This document shows, in pieces, positions 47,791 through 55,500 of a DNA stretch of 64,000 nucleotides. A program made the translations under genes and the position numbers. The notes under the pieces were generated by a model. The model made no database searches, was not told where the DNA came from, and saw nothing but the letters and a program-made list of their open reading frames with translations. The DNA lies in assembly GCF_026072635.1 (NCBI RefSeq), contig NZ_AP023081.1, forward strand, positions 3,158,501-3,222,500, given 5' to 3'. Within the stretch, counting starts at the first letter, position 1; each line of letters begins with the position of its first letter. The stretch comes from Pseudomonas solani. GTDB taxonomy: Bacteria; Pseudomonadota; Gammaproteobacteria; Pseudomonadales; Pseudomonadaceae.

Positions 47791-49518
47791 TTAGTGGCTG
47801 GCGGCGGTTTTGCCGCCGGCCGTTGCAGGTTGCGCGGCGAGGGCCTCCTGGGCCTGGGCGGCGCGCAACTTTCGCCAATGGGCGAGCACCGGTTTGGGTG
47901 CCCAGATCTGCGGTTCGGAGGGTTCGAAACCGTCGGCCTTCTCCCATTCGGCAACCTCGGTGCGGGCGAGTTCGAAAGCACGTTCCAGATCGTCGGTCTG
48001 GTTCAGGGCGTCGGCCAGCAGGGCGCGGCCGAAGTAGGTGAATTCGTTGTCGTCGGAGCAACCGAAGGACACCCGGTCGGCGCGGGCGGCAGTCATCACC
48101 AGGGTCTTGTCGTCCTTGAGCGCGGGGATGAAACCGCCGGAATAGCAGGCGGAGATCACCACCACCTTGTGGCGCTCCTTCAGCGGCGCCAGCACCGTGG
48201 CCAGCTCGCTGGCGGGCAGGTCGCCGAGCTGCAGGCCGGGCTGCTCGAGGGCCAGTTGGTGGTCGGCGGAGCCGTGGCTGGTGAGGTAGATGAACACCAG
48301 GTCTTCCGGCCCGCTGCGCTGGGCGATGCCCTGGATGGCGCGGGCCAGGCTCTCGCGGGTGGCCAGGGGGCGGTCGGCCATGTGGTCGCGGTGGTTGATC
48401 AGGGTGATGTGGCCGTGGGCGCCGAAGCGCTGATCGAGCAGCGTGGCGACGTAGTCGGCCTCGCGCAGGAATACGCTCTGGCGGCCATCGCCCCCCAGGC
48501 TCAGGGAGTACAGCTCCACCGCCGGGGTGGAGGCGGGCAGGGCGTCGATGGCGGCGTCGAGCAGGCGGCCTTGTTCCAGCAGGCCGACCTCCAGGGGGTT
48601 GGGTAGCGCCTTGCCGGTTTCATCGCCGATGCGCCGGCCACCGCGCCAGGTGCCTTTCTCCTGGCCGCCGTCGGCCAGGGTCAGGGTGCCCTTGCCGGCA
48701 TAGCGCCCAGCGGCGAAACCGCCTTCGTAGCGGCTGCCATCGGCGAGGCTGAGGCTGCCTTCGCCCTGGTAGCGCCAGTTGCGGAAAGCGCCGGTGTACA
48801 GCTCGCCGTCCGCGCCCTTGTATTCGCCCTTGCCGGTGAGGCTGCCGCCCTTGAACTGGCCGCTCCAGACCGAGCCTTCGGCGTTCTGGTAGCGGCCCTT
48901 GCCGTCGAACAGACCGCCTTTGAAGCCACCGCTGTAGAAGCCGCCGTCGGCGCCCTGGTAGTCGCCTTCGCCATCGAGTTGGCCGGCCTTGAACGGGCCG
49001 GAATAGCGCGAGCCATCGGCGTCGGTGCGCACGCCCCGGCCGGTCTGTTCGCCACGTTTGAACTGGCCCTGGTAGCTGCTGCCGTCGGGCAGGGTGAGCT
49101 TGCCCTGGCCGTGGTAGCGGTCGTCGCGGAAGGTGCCGCTGTAGACCATGCCTTCGCGGCTGAGCGTGCCTTCGCCGTTGAATTGGTTGGCCTTGAAGCC
49201 GCCCTCGTAGAGCGTGCCGTCGCCATAGGTCATGTGGCCGTTGCCGTCGAACAGGCCGTTGCTGAAATCGCCCTGGTACTCGACGCCGTTGGGGCCGTGC
49301 CAGGTGCCGCGCCCATTGGGCTGGCCATCCTTGAAGGTGCCTTCGAACCAGGTGCCGTTGCTGTAGTCCAGGCGCCCCGGGCCCTGCAGCAGGCCATCGA
49401 CCACCGCGCCACGGTAGCGCGAGCCGTCGGGCAGGCGAGCGTCCGGCGGGGTGAGGGGTTCTCCGTCTCCGCAGGCCGCGAGGAGCAGGGCGAGCGCGAG
49501 GGGCAGCAGCGGTTTCAT
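47791..49518 (-). CDS. MORN-repeat lipoprotein with C-terminal C13 (legumain/caspase-like) peptidase domain
   Basis: A 575-residue protein. A signal peptide ends in lipobox LLLAACGDG. About residues 30-310 hold some twelve MORN-type repeats (YxGxFxxGxxxGxGxxxxxDGxxY), usually protein- or lipid-binding. From about 335 comes a C13-family peptidase domain: the catalytic His is in IYLTSHGSADH (about 415) and the Cys in VVISACYSGGF (about 458), both at the ends of predicted strands as in legumain/GPI8 and caspases. The dyad is complete. The start is at MKPLLPLAL because it gives a clean signal peptide; a longer frame adds an unlikely tail. It is probably anchored in the outer membrane, facing the periplasm. 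Substrate unknown. Confidence 0.87.
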   Translation of the reverse strand: MKPLLPLALALLLAACGDGEPLTPPDARLPDGSRYRGAVVDGLLQGPGRLDYSNGTWFEGTFKDGQPNGRGTWHGPNGVEYQGDFSNGLFDGNGHMTYGDGTLYEGGFKANQFNGEGTLSREGMVYSGTFRDDRYHGQGKLTLPDGSSYQGQFKRGEQTGRGVRTDADGSRYSGPFKAGQLDGEGDYQGADGGFYSGGFKGGLFDGKGRYQNAEGSVWSGQFKGGSLTGKGEYKGADGELYTGAFRNWRYQGEGSLSLADGSRYEGGFAAGRYAGKGTLTLADGGQEKGTWRGGRRIGDETGKALPNPLEVGLLEQGRLLDAAIDALPASTPAVELYSLSLGGDGRQSVFLREADYVATLLDQRFGAHGHITLINHRDHMADRPLATRESLARAIQGIAQRSGPEDLVFIYLTSHGSADHQLALEQPGLQLGDLPASELATVLAPLKERHKVVVISACYSGGFIPALKDDKTLVMTAARADRVSFGCSDDNEFTYFGRALLADALNQTDDLERAFELARTEVAEWEKADGFEPSEPQIWAPKPVLAHWRKLRAAQAQEALAAQPATAGGKTAASH

Positions 49519-49564
49519 CGACAGTCCCTTGAAGGTGGATACGGCTGGTGCAAGTGTGGCGTAA

Positions 49565-49588
49565 AAAAGCCCGCTATTGCGGGCTTTT
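49565..49588 (-). terminator. Rho-independent terminator after the TM2 gene
   Basis: GCCCGC/GCGGGC with a 4-base loop, flanked by A-run and T-run. Read leftward it ends in six T. It lies 20 bases after the TM2-protein stop and just upstream of the MORN-peptidase start. Confidence 0.88.
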
Positions 49589-49608
49589 CTTTTCATCCGT
49601 GCAGGGGC

Positions 49609-49821
49609 TCAGGTCCACTGGGTGATCTTGTTGCCCTGTTTGTCGGTGAAGGCGCCGACGATGATCATGATGAAGTCGATCAGGGTCCAGATGCCCAGGC
49701 CGCCGAGGGTGAGGATCTGCAGGATGGCGGTGCCGATCTTGCCGGCGTAGAAGCGGTGCGCGCCGAAGGTGCCCAGGAAGAAGCACAGCAGGAAGGCGGG
49801 GAGAATGCGTTTTTCGGTCAT
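49609..49821 (-). CDS. TM2-domain membrane protein
   Basis: A 70-residue protein with the TM2 signature: two membrane helices joined by a short turn, PAFLLCFFLGTFGAHRFYAGKIG, then ILQILTLGGLGIWTLIDFIMIIVG. The G.HRFY.G motif is complete. Function unknown. The chosen ATG gives MTEKRILP just before the first helix; an upstream in-frame start is less likely. Confidence 0.88.
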   Translation of the reverse strand: MTEKRILPAFLLCFFLGTFGAHRFYAGKIGTAILQILTLGGLGIWTLIDFIMIIVGAFTDKQGNKITQWT

Positions 49822-49935
49822 GGAACTGTCCTTGTTGAGAAGGCGGGTGCCGATTGGCGGCGGCATTCTAGCGAACGCGACGGCCTGACGGCGAGTAGCG
49901 GGAGGGATGCCGGCGGAGGGCCGCCGGCAGGGGCT

Positions 49936-50391
49936 TCAGACGAAGCAGAGGCTGAGGGATTCGGCGATGTAGGCAGGCTTGGCCTGGCCTTCGATCTCCA
50001 GGGTGGCGCGGGCCTTGATCAGCCACTGGCCTGGGTTCTTCTCGGTGACGTCCATGATGGTGAGCGCCAGGCGGACGCGGGAGTCCACCTTCACCGGCTG
50101 GATGAAGCGCACGCTGTCCAGGCCGTAGTTGATGCCCATCTTCATGCCTTCGGGCAGTACCAGCAGCCCTTCGGTGAGAACCGGGATCAGCGACAAGGTG
50201 AGGAAGCCGTGGGCGATGGTGGTGCCGAAGGGGGTGTGCTTGGCCTTCTCCGGGTCAACATGGATGAACTGGTGGTCGCCGGTGCACTCGGCGAACTGGT
50301 CGATGCGACCCTGGTCGATGGTCAGCCACTCGGAGTGGCCCAGGTCCTTGCCTATGTAGTTCTTCAGTTCGGATACAGGTACGAACGGCAT
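49936..50391 (-). CDS. MaoC-like (R)-specific enoyl-CoA hydratase family protein
   Basis: A 151-residue hotdog-fold protein. The hydratase signature is present as FAECTGDHQFIHVDPEKAKHTPFGTTIAHGFLTLSLIP, with the catalytic Asp/His pair (D-x4-H) and the HGF loop. Single-domain members of this size hydrate 2-enoyl-CoA and are often annotated NodN-like. The specific pathway is not clear: no PHA or beta-oxidation genes are close. It is divergent from the cidA-like gene. Confidence 0.88.
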   Translation of the reverse strand: MPFVPVSELKNYIGKDLGHSEWLTIDQGRIDQFAECTGDHQFIHVDPEKAKHTPFGTTIAHGFLTLSLIPVLTEGLLVLPEGMKMGINYGLDSVRFIQPVKVDSRVRLALTIMDVTEKNPGQWLIKARATLEIEGQAKPAYIAESLSLCFV

Positions 50392-50547
50392 GCTTCATCC
50401 TCCGTGGACGTGGTTTGTTGTTCTTCTTGCTGGGTCTTTGGCCGACCCTGGATTCATCGCCGTCTAGATCAGCATGGCCGGATGCCAGGGGTCAAGCTGG
50501 CATGCCCCCTGCGAATGGCGGGTTATAGCGAGGGTGGCGAGCGGGCC

Positions 50548-50553
50548 TATAAT
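50548..50553 (+). promoter_or_regulatory. -10 box (TATAAT) upstream of the cidA-like gene
   Basis: A perfect TATAAT, in GCCTATAATGG, lies about 85 bases before the cidA-like ATG. No good -35 hexamer was seen at 17 bases, so the assignment is tentative. Confidence 0.4.
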
Positions 50554-50636
50554 GGCGCGATCCTGGCAACGGCCCCTCTGCAGCGGGCCTTGCGCGCGGT
50601 TCGCCGTTTGCTTCCTCGACCTATCCGGAGATTTTC

Positions 50637-50999
50637 ATGCTTTTGCGCGGCCTGACCTGGCTGGTGCTGTTCCAGTTGCTCGGCACCGGGATCAACGCCC
50701 TTTTCCTGCACATGCTGCCCGGCCCCATCATCGGCCTGGTGCTGCTGTTCCTGTTCCTCGTCGCCCGGGGCGAAGTGGGTGAGCCGCTGTCGGTGGCTTC
50801 CAGCAGCCTGCTGCGCTACCTGCCGTTGCTGCTGGTACCGCCGGCGGTGGGGGTGATGGTCTATGCCCAGGCGATCTGGGCGGACTTCTGGGCGGTGGTC
50901 GGTGCGCTGGCGCTGTCGGTGTTCTTCTCGATGCTGTTCGTGGGCTGGCTGATGCAGCGCCTGATCGACCGCAAGGCCCGCCAGGAGGGTCGCCCATGA
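50637..50999 (+). CDS. CidA/LrgA-family holin-like protein
   Basis: A 120-residue protein with four membrane segments. It has LVLFQLLGTGINALFLHMLPGPIIGLVLLFLFL and the SLLRYLPLLLVPPAVGVMVY signature of the CidA/LrgA family, which form small membrane oligomers linked to murein hydrolase release, cell death and pyruvate/small-metabolite transport. CCGGAG lies 6 bases before the ATG. Its stop overlaps the next start by 4 bases (ATGA), the standard cidAB/lrgAB arrangement. Confidence 0.9.
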   Translation: MLLRGLTWLVLFQLLGTGINALFLHMLPGPIIGLVLLFLFLVARGEVGEPLSVASSSLLRYLPLLLVPPAVGVMVYAQAIWADFWAVVGALALSVFFSMLFVGWLMQRLIDRKARQEGRP

Positions 51000-51712
51000 G
51001 CATCGACTGGCACGGTGCCTGGCAGGCCATCGCCCACCATCCGCTGTTCGGCGTCGGCCTGACGCTGGCGGCCTACCAGCTGTCCATCTTCCTCTACGAG
51101 AAGACCCGGCTGATGTTCCTGCAGCCGGTGCTGGTGTCCATGGCCCTGGTGATCGCGGTGCTGGTGCCCCTGGGCATCGGCTACGAGGAGTACCGCCAGA
51201 GCACCACGCTGCTGGCCTTGCTGCTGGGCCCGGCCACCGTGGCCCTGGCGGTGCCGCTGTTCCTCAACCTCAAGCGCATCCGCCAGTTGTTCTGGCCGAC
51301 GCTGATCACCCTGTTCATCGGCGGCCTGGTTGCTACGGTTATGGGCGTGGGCCTGGCCTGGGCCTTCGGTGCCGAGCACATGATGCTGATGACCATGGCG
51401 CCGAAGTCGGTGACTTCGCCCATCGCCATGCTGGTGGCCGAGCAGATCGGCGGCGTGGCGGCGCTGGCAGCGGTGTTCGTGCTGATCACCGGCGTCATCG
51501 GCGCCACCCTCGGCCCGGAGCTGCTGCGCCGCATCGGCGTGCGTCACCCGGCGGCCCAGGGCATGGCGCTGGGCATCACCGCCCACGCCGTGGGCACCGC
51601 CCGGGCGTTGCAGGAAGGCGAGGAGTGTGGCGCCTTCGCGGCGCTGGCGATGAGTTTGATGGGTGTGGCCACCGCGGTGCTGTTGCCGCTGGCCGTTGCG
51701 ATGGTCGTTTGA
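50996..51712 (+). CDS. CidB/LrgB-family membrane protein
   Basis: A 238-residue protein with six to seven membrane segments. The LrgB signature TMAPKSVTSPIAMLVAEQIGG and LGPELLRRIGVRHPAAQGMALGITAHAVGTARALQEGE are clear. It forms a pair with the CidA-like protein and starts inside that gene (ATGA overlap). Known roles of the pair are control of murein hydrolases and small-molecule movement across the membrane. A LON-substrate-binding-domain gene follows 10 bases later. Confidence 0.92.
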   Translation: MSIDWHGAWQAIAHHPLFGVGLTLAAYQLSIFLYEKTRLMFLQPVLVSMALVIAVLVPLGIGYEEYRQSTTLLALLLGPATVALAVPLFLNLKRIRQLFWPTLITLFIGGLVATVMGVGLAWAFGAEHMMLMTMAPKSVTSPIAMLVAEQIGGVAALAAVFVLITGVIGATLGPELLRRIGVRHPAAQGMALGITAHAVGTARALQEGEECGAFAALAMSLMGVATAVLLPLAVAMVV

Positions 51713-51722
51713 GGTCGTGTCG

Positions 51723-52313
51723 ATGAATCTGCCGCTGTTTCCGCTCAATACCGTGCTCTTCCCCGGCTGCTCGCTCGACCTGCAGCTGTTCGAGGCGCGC
51801 TACCTGGACATGATCGGCCGCTGCATGAAGCAGGGCACCGGCTTCGGCGTGGTCTGCATCCTCGAGGGCGAGGAGGTGGGCGACGCGGCCAGCCGTTTCT
51901 CCGGCATGGGCTGCGAGGCGGTGATCCGCGACTTCAAGCAGTTGCCCAACAGCCTGCTGGGGATCCGCGTGGAAGGCGGGCGGCGCTTCAAGGTGACCCG
52001 CGCCGAGGTGCTGCCCGACCAGTTGACGGTCGCCGATATCGAGTGGCTAGACGAGGCCGAGGAGCGCCCGCTGCAACCCGAACACGCCGACCTCGCCGCG
52101 CTGCTCAATGCCCTGGCCGAGCACCCGCTGGTGCAGGGGCTGGGCATGGGCGGCCTGGCCAATGGGCAGCAGGAGCTGGCCAACCAGCTGGCCTACCTGC
52201 TGCCGTTCTCGCTCAAGGAAAAGCTCGAACTGCTGGCGCTGGGCGATCCCGAGCAGCGTCTGGGCCACCTGCAAGGCCTGCTGGACAGGCTGCAGGGCGA
52301 CATGATCGCCTGA
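51723..52313 (+). CDS. LON substrate-binding-domain protein (no protease domain)
   Basis: A 196-residue stand-alone N-terminal LON domain: LPLFPLNTVLFPGCSLDLQLFEARYLDMIGRCM at the N-terminus, GIRVEGGRRFKVTRAE in the middle and a helical C-terminus with LAYLLPFSLKEKLELLAL. No ATPase or peptidase part is present. Proteins like this are thought to bind partner proteins; they are common in pseudomonads. It follows the cidAB-like pair by 10 bases and is probably in the same transcript. Confidence 0.88.
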   Translation: MNLPLFPLNTVLFPGCSLDLQLFEARYLDMIGRCMKQGTGFGVVCILEGEEVGDAASRFSGMGCEAVIRDFKQLPNSLLGIRVEGGRRFKVTRAEVLPDQLTVADIEWLDEAEERPLQPEHADLAALLNALAEHPLVQGLGMGGLANGQQELANQLAYLLPFSLKEKLELLALGDPEQRLGHLQGLLDRLQGDMIA

Positions 52314-52331
52314 GGCGCCTGCTTCTCCCTT

Positions 52332-52349
52332 CCCGGGCTGACGCCCGGG
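52332..52349. terminator. Hairpin between convergent genes
   Basis: CCCGGGC-TGAC-GCCCGGG, a 7-bp perfect stem with a 4-base loop, between the LON-domain gene and the DedA-PAP2 gene. No T-run is present; a bidirectional terminator function is plausible. Confidence 0.55.
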
Positions 52350-52363
52350 CTACCGGCTCCCGG

Positions 52364-53683
52364 TCACTTGTAGCGGTACATGGCGAAGGCCTCGGGCAAC
52401 GCCCAGGTGGCCACGCCGCCGAGCAGGGCGATACAGGCCGGGAGCACCAGCCACCAGACCCGCGCGCTCATCGCCGGCATCGGCTCGTCACGCTGCAGGA
52501 TGGCCAGCCAGGCCGCGCAGATGCAGCCGGCCAGCAGGGCGCCGGCGAGGATGTCGGTGGGCCAGTGCACCCCCAGGTAGACCCGTGACAGGGCGATGGC
52601 CAGCGCCGGCAGGCAGGCCAGCAGCAGCCAGGTCAGGCGCATGCGTGCGGGCTGCGAACGGCCGGCCAGCACGCCCAGCACCAGGAAGAAGGCGAAGGCC
52701 GCCGAGCTGTGGCCGCTGGGGAAGCTGAAGGTGCTCAGGGGCTCGGCCAGCACCTCCGGCCGGGCGCGGGCGAACAGCTGCTTCAGGCCGCCATTGGCCA
52801 GCGCCGTGCACACCAGGGTGGCGCCGGCGAACACCGCGTGGCGCCATTGCCGGGCGACCAGCAGCAGCGAGGTGAGCAGGGCGCCGGCGAACAGCTGGGT
52901 GCGGAAGTCGCCGAGGCGGGTGACCAGCACCATGAAGCTGTCGAGGGTGTCGTTGCGCTGCTCCTGCACCAGCGCCATCAGGCCCTGGTCGAAGTCGTGC
53001 AGGTAGGACCAGCCGAAGAACAGCCCCGCCAGCAGCGCCAGGCTGAGGCCGGCGGCCAGGGGCGTCGCCCAGCGCTTCTCGCGCAGGCTGCCCTGGAGGA
53101 TCAGCGCCAGCATCGCCAGCACGGCGACCACCACCACACCGGCTTCCTTCCAGAACCCCTCCGGCAAGGGCAGGCGGAAGGCCGCGCCCGTGGCCCAGCC
53201 GGGCAGCAGGTAGGCCACCGACCAGCCGGCCGCAGCGAGCATGCTCACGGCAATGAAGCGCGGCAGCGGCATGTCGAGCATGCCGGCCACCATGGGCAGC
53301 ATCGGCCGCAGCGGGCCGATGTAGCGACCCACCAGCAGGCTGGCGACGCCGTAGCGGTTGAAGTAGTTCTCCGCCCCGGCCAGCCATTCCGGGTGGTGGC
53401 GCAGGCCCGGCAAGCGGCGGATGTTCTGGTGGAAGCGCCGGCCCAGCCCATAGGAGATGGCATCCCCCAGCAGGCCGCCGAAGTAGCCCAGCAGCAGGGT
53501 TTCCCAAAGCCCCAGCGCACCGCTGCCGGCCATCACGGCGACGGCGAACAGCAGCACGGTGCCGGGCACGATGATGCCGGCGATGGCCAGGCATTCGACG
53601 CAGGCGATGATGAAGATGGCCAGGCCGAGCCACTGCGGGTGGGCGCCGAGCCAGGTGGTGAGGGCGTCGAGCCATTCGCTCAT
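52364..53683 (-). CDS. DedA-PAP2 fusion membrane protein
   Basis: A 439-residue fusion of two membrane domains. Residues 1-200 are DedA-like (SNARE-associated): FIIACVECLAIAGIIVPGTVLLF, GLLGDAISYGLGRR and FNRYGVASLLVGRYIGPLRPMLPMVAGM. Residues about 230-420 are a PAP2 phosphatase with all three motifs: KQLFARARPEVL, SFPSGHSSAAFAF and SRVYLGVHWPTDILAG. DedA proteins flip lipids such as undecaprenyl phosphate, and PAP2 enzymes dephosphorylate lipid pyrophosphates, so the fusion fits undecaprenyl-PP or phospholipid recycling. It overlaps the DNA glycosylase gene by 4 bases. Confidence 0.9.
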   Translation of the reverse strand: MSEWLDALTTWLGAHPQWLGLAIFIIACVECLAIAGIIVPGTVLLFAVAVMAGSGALGLWETLLLGYFGGLLGDAISYGLGRRFHQNIRRLPGLRHHPEWLAGAENYFNRYGVASLLVGRYIGPLRPMLPMVAGMLDMPLPRFIAVSMLAAAGWSVAYLLPGWATGAAFRLPLPEGFWKEAGVVVVAVLAMLALILQGSLREKRWATPLAAGLSLALLAGLFFGWSYLHDFDQGLMALVQEQRNDTLDSFMVLVTRLGDFRTQLFAGALLTSLLLVARQWRHAVFAGATLVCTALANGGLKQLFARARPEVLAEPLSTFSFPSGHSSAAFAFFLVLGVLAGRSQPARMRLTWLLLACLPALAIALSRVYLGVHWPTDILAGALLAGCICAAWLAILQRDEPMPAMSARVWWLVLPACIALLGGVATWALPEAFAMYRYK

Positions 53684-54390
53684 GGGGTCGTTCCTTCGAT
53701 CAGGTGATAGTGCTGCCCTTCGACCTGCCCACGGCGCAAAGGGTTGCGTGTGCAGTGCCGTGCATAGTCGGCGTCGACGAAGCGGTAGAGCAGGTGCTCG
53801 TCGCGGCCGTGGGGAATGCCCAGGCGGGTGGTCTGGATGATCTGTGTCGGCCGCTCGCCGACGTCTTCGACGAACAGCCGCGCGGGGTCGAAACGCTGCG
53901 CATCCCATTCCTTCACGCGCAGGCCCATGGCCTTGCACAGCAGGGTCTGGCCGGCGCAGAGGCGTTCGGGCGGGCGCGGGATACCGTTGGCGTCGGGGTT
54001 GTTGAGCTGCATGGCGGTCAGTGCTTCGGGGCCGGAGATCGCGTCCACCCAGGGGTGGCCGGACTTGATCAGCACGGCGTTGCCGGGCCCCTGGGCGCTG
54101 AAATTGAGCGAGTCGCCGCCGCGCGCGTAGTACATATAGATGTGGCCGCCATCGAGGAACAGCGCCCGGCGCTTCTCGGTGTAGCCGAGGGAGGCGTGGC
54201 TGCCCTTCTCGGCGCAGTAATAGGCCTCGGTCTCGATGATGCGCGCCGACAGCCAGTGCTCGCCGACCCGGTGGCGGATGACCTTACCAAGCAGTTCACG
54301 GGCCAGCAGTTGTGCGTCGCGGTCGAAGAAGGCATCGCCCAGGGCGCGGTCTTGCGGCCAGGGCAAACTTAGGATGGGAACGGTGGGCAT
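53680..54390 (-). CDS. DNA-3-methyladenine glycosylase (AAG/MPG type)
   Basis: A 236-residue base-excision repair enzyme of the mammalian-type AAG family. It has LARELLGKVIRHRV, the catalytic Glu region ARIIETEAYY (Glu activates water), DGGHIYMYYARGGDSLNFSAQGPGNAVLIKSGHP and ERLCAGQTLLCKAMGL. Length suits bacterial Mpg. It removes 3-methyladenine and hypoxanthine-type lesions. Its stop overlaps the DedA-PAP2 start by 4 bases. Confidence 0.93.
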   Translation of the reverse strand: MPTVPILSLPWPQDRALGDAFFDRDAQLLARELLGKVIRHRVGEHWLSARIIETEAYYCAEKGSHASLGYTEKRRALFLDGGHIYMYYARGGDSLNFSAQGPGNAVLIKSGHPWVDAISGPEALTAMQLNNPDANGIPRPPERLCAGQTLLCKAMGLRVKEWDAQRFDPARLFVEDVGERPTQIIQTTRLGIPHGRDEHLLYRFVDADYARHCTRNPLRRGQVEGQHYHLIEGTTP

Positions 54391-54504
54391 GGGCTGTCTT
54401 GGCTATCCGCAGCGGCTTAGGCTGGCGATTATACGTAAGCCTCGACGGCCGGCAGCTGAACGGCTGGATGGGAAACACCGAGAAAAACAATAAAGAGTCC
54501 TGCC

Positions 54505-55356
54505 ATGTCCAGAACCGCCCGGGCCGACAGCGCCCACATCACGCCCAGCGCGCACTACACCGGTTATGTCTGGTACCGCCATCACCTGGCCGACCCGGCG
54601 TTCGCCACCTCCCTCGGGCGCTGGGTGCACGGCCTGCTCAGCCCCATCACCTGGGGCGCGCGGGTGGGCTTCGGCCTGGATATCGAGAACTTCCTGCTGC
54701 AACGCCACCTGCTGATCGACGCCCGGCTCGACGCTGCCATCGCCAGTGGCACAACCCAGGTGGTGGAGATCGCCTGCGGGCTGTCGCCCCGGGGCCGGCG
54801 CTTCTGCGAGCGCTACCCGGAGCTGCGCTACCTAGAGGCCGACCTGCCGCCCATGGCCGCGCGCAAGCGCCTGCTGCTGCACGGCGAGGGCTGGCTCAAC
54901 AGCCGCCACCAGGTGCGCGCCGTGGACATCCTCGCGGGCGAGGGCGGGCAGGGGCTGGATGCATTGTTCGCCGGGCTGGACCGCCACCGGCCGGTGGTGG
55001 TGATCACCGAGGGGTTGGTCAATTACTTCGAGCTGCCGGTGATCGAGGGCTTCTGGCAGCGCCTGGCCGATCAGTTGCGCGCCTTCCCCTCGGCCACCTA
55101 CCTCACCGACCTCTACCCGGACCTGCGCGAGCACCCGCGCTACCGCCAGGTGCGCTGGGGCGTCGACCTGGTCGGCCGCTTCACTCGCGGCAACTACCCG
55201 CTGCACTACCGCGACGGGGCGGCCATCGTCGACGGTTTCAATCGCTGTGGCTTCCCTCGGGTGCAGGTGCTGGACCCGCAGGTGGATGGCGCCGACCTGG
55301 GCTTGAGCATGGGGCGGTGGCCGACTCTGGTCCGCGTCGTCGAAGCTTCTATATGA
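54505..55356 (+). CDS. Leucine carboxyl methyltransferase-family SAM enzyme
   Basis: A 283-residue protein of the LCMT/PPM family. SAM-binding motif I is VVEIACGLSPRGRRFCERYPELRYLEADLP, and the later VVVITEGLVNYFELPVIEGFWQRLADQL matches the ITEGL.YYL element of this family. In bacteria such enzymes methylate carboxyl or hydroxyl groups of small metabolites or polyketides. No such cluster is here, so the substrate is open. It is convergent with the downstream hydrolase across a repeat array. Confidence 0.82.
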   Translation: MSRTARADSAHITPSAHYTGYVWYRHHLADPAFATSLGRWVHGLLSPITWGARVGFGLDIENFLLQRHLLIDARLDAAIASGTTQVVEIACGLSPRGRRFCERYPELRYLEADLPPMAARKRLLLHGEGWLNSRHQVRAVDILAGEGGQGLDALFAGLDRHRPVVVITEGLVNYFELPVIEGFWQRLADQLRAFPSATYLTDLYPDLREHPRYRQVRWGVDLVGRFTRGNYPLHYRDGAAIVDGFNRCGFPRVQVLDPQVDGADLGLSMGRWPTLVRVVEASI

Positions 55357-55397
55357 AACGTGGCAAGCGGCAAGCGGCAAGCCACAAGTTACAAGCC

Positions 55398-55498
55398 AGA
55401 AGCCAGAAGCCAGAAGCGAGAAGCGAGAAGCGAGAAGCGAGAAGCCAAAAGCTTCAAGAAAACTCCTGGCTTCCAGCTTCCAGCTTCCAGCTTCCAGC
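55398..55498. repeat. Two facing 7-base tandem repeat arrays
   Basis: At 55398-55446 are seven units of AGAAGC(C/G). At 55471-55498 are four units of TTCCAGC. Both have period 7 and share a GAAGC/GCTTC core, so the transcript can fold back in register. A shorter GGCAAGC-type array precedes them at about 55371-55385. It lies between convergent genes and probably ends transcription from both sides. Confidence 0.8.
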
Positions 55499-55500
55499 TT

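Noticed and set aside
55398..55498. Possible CRISPR-like array
   Set aside because: Units are only 7 bases with no spacers and no cas genes nearby; it is a simple tandem repeat.
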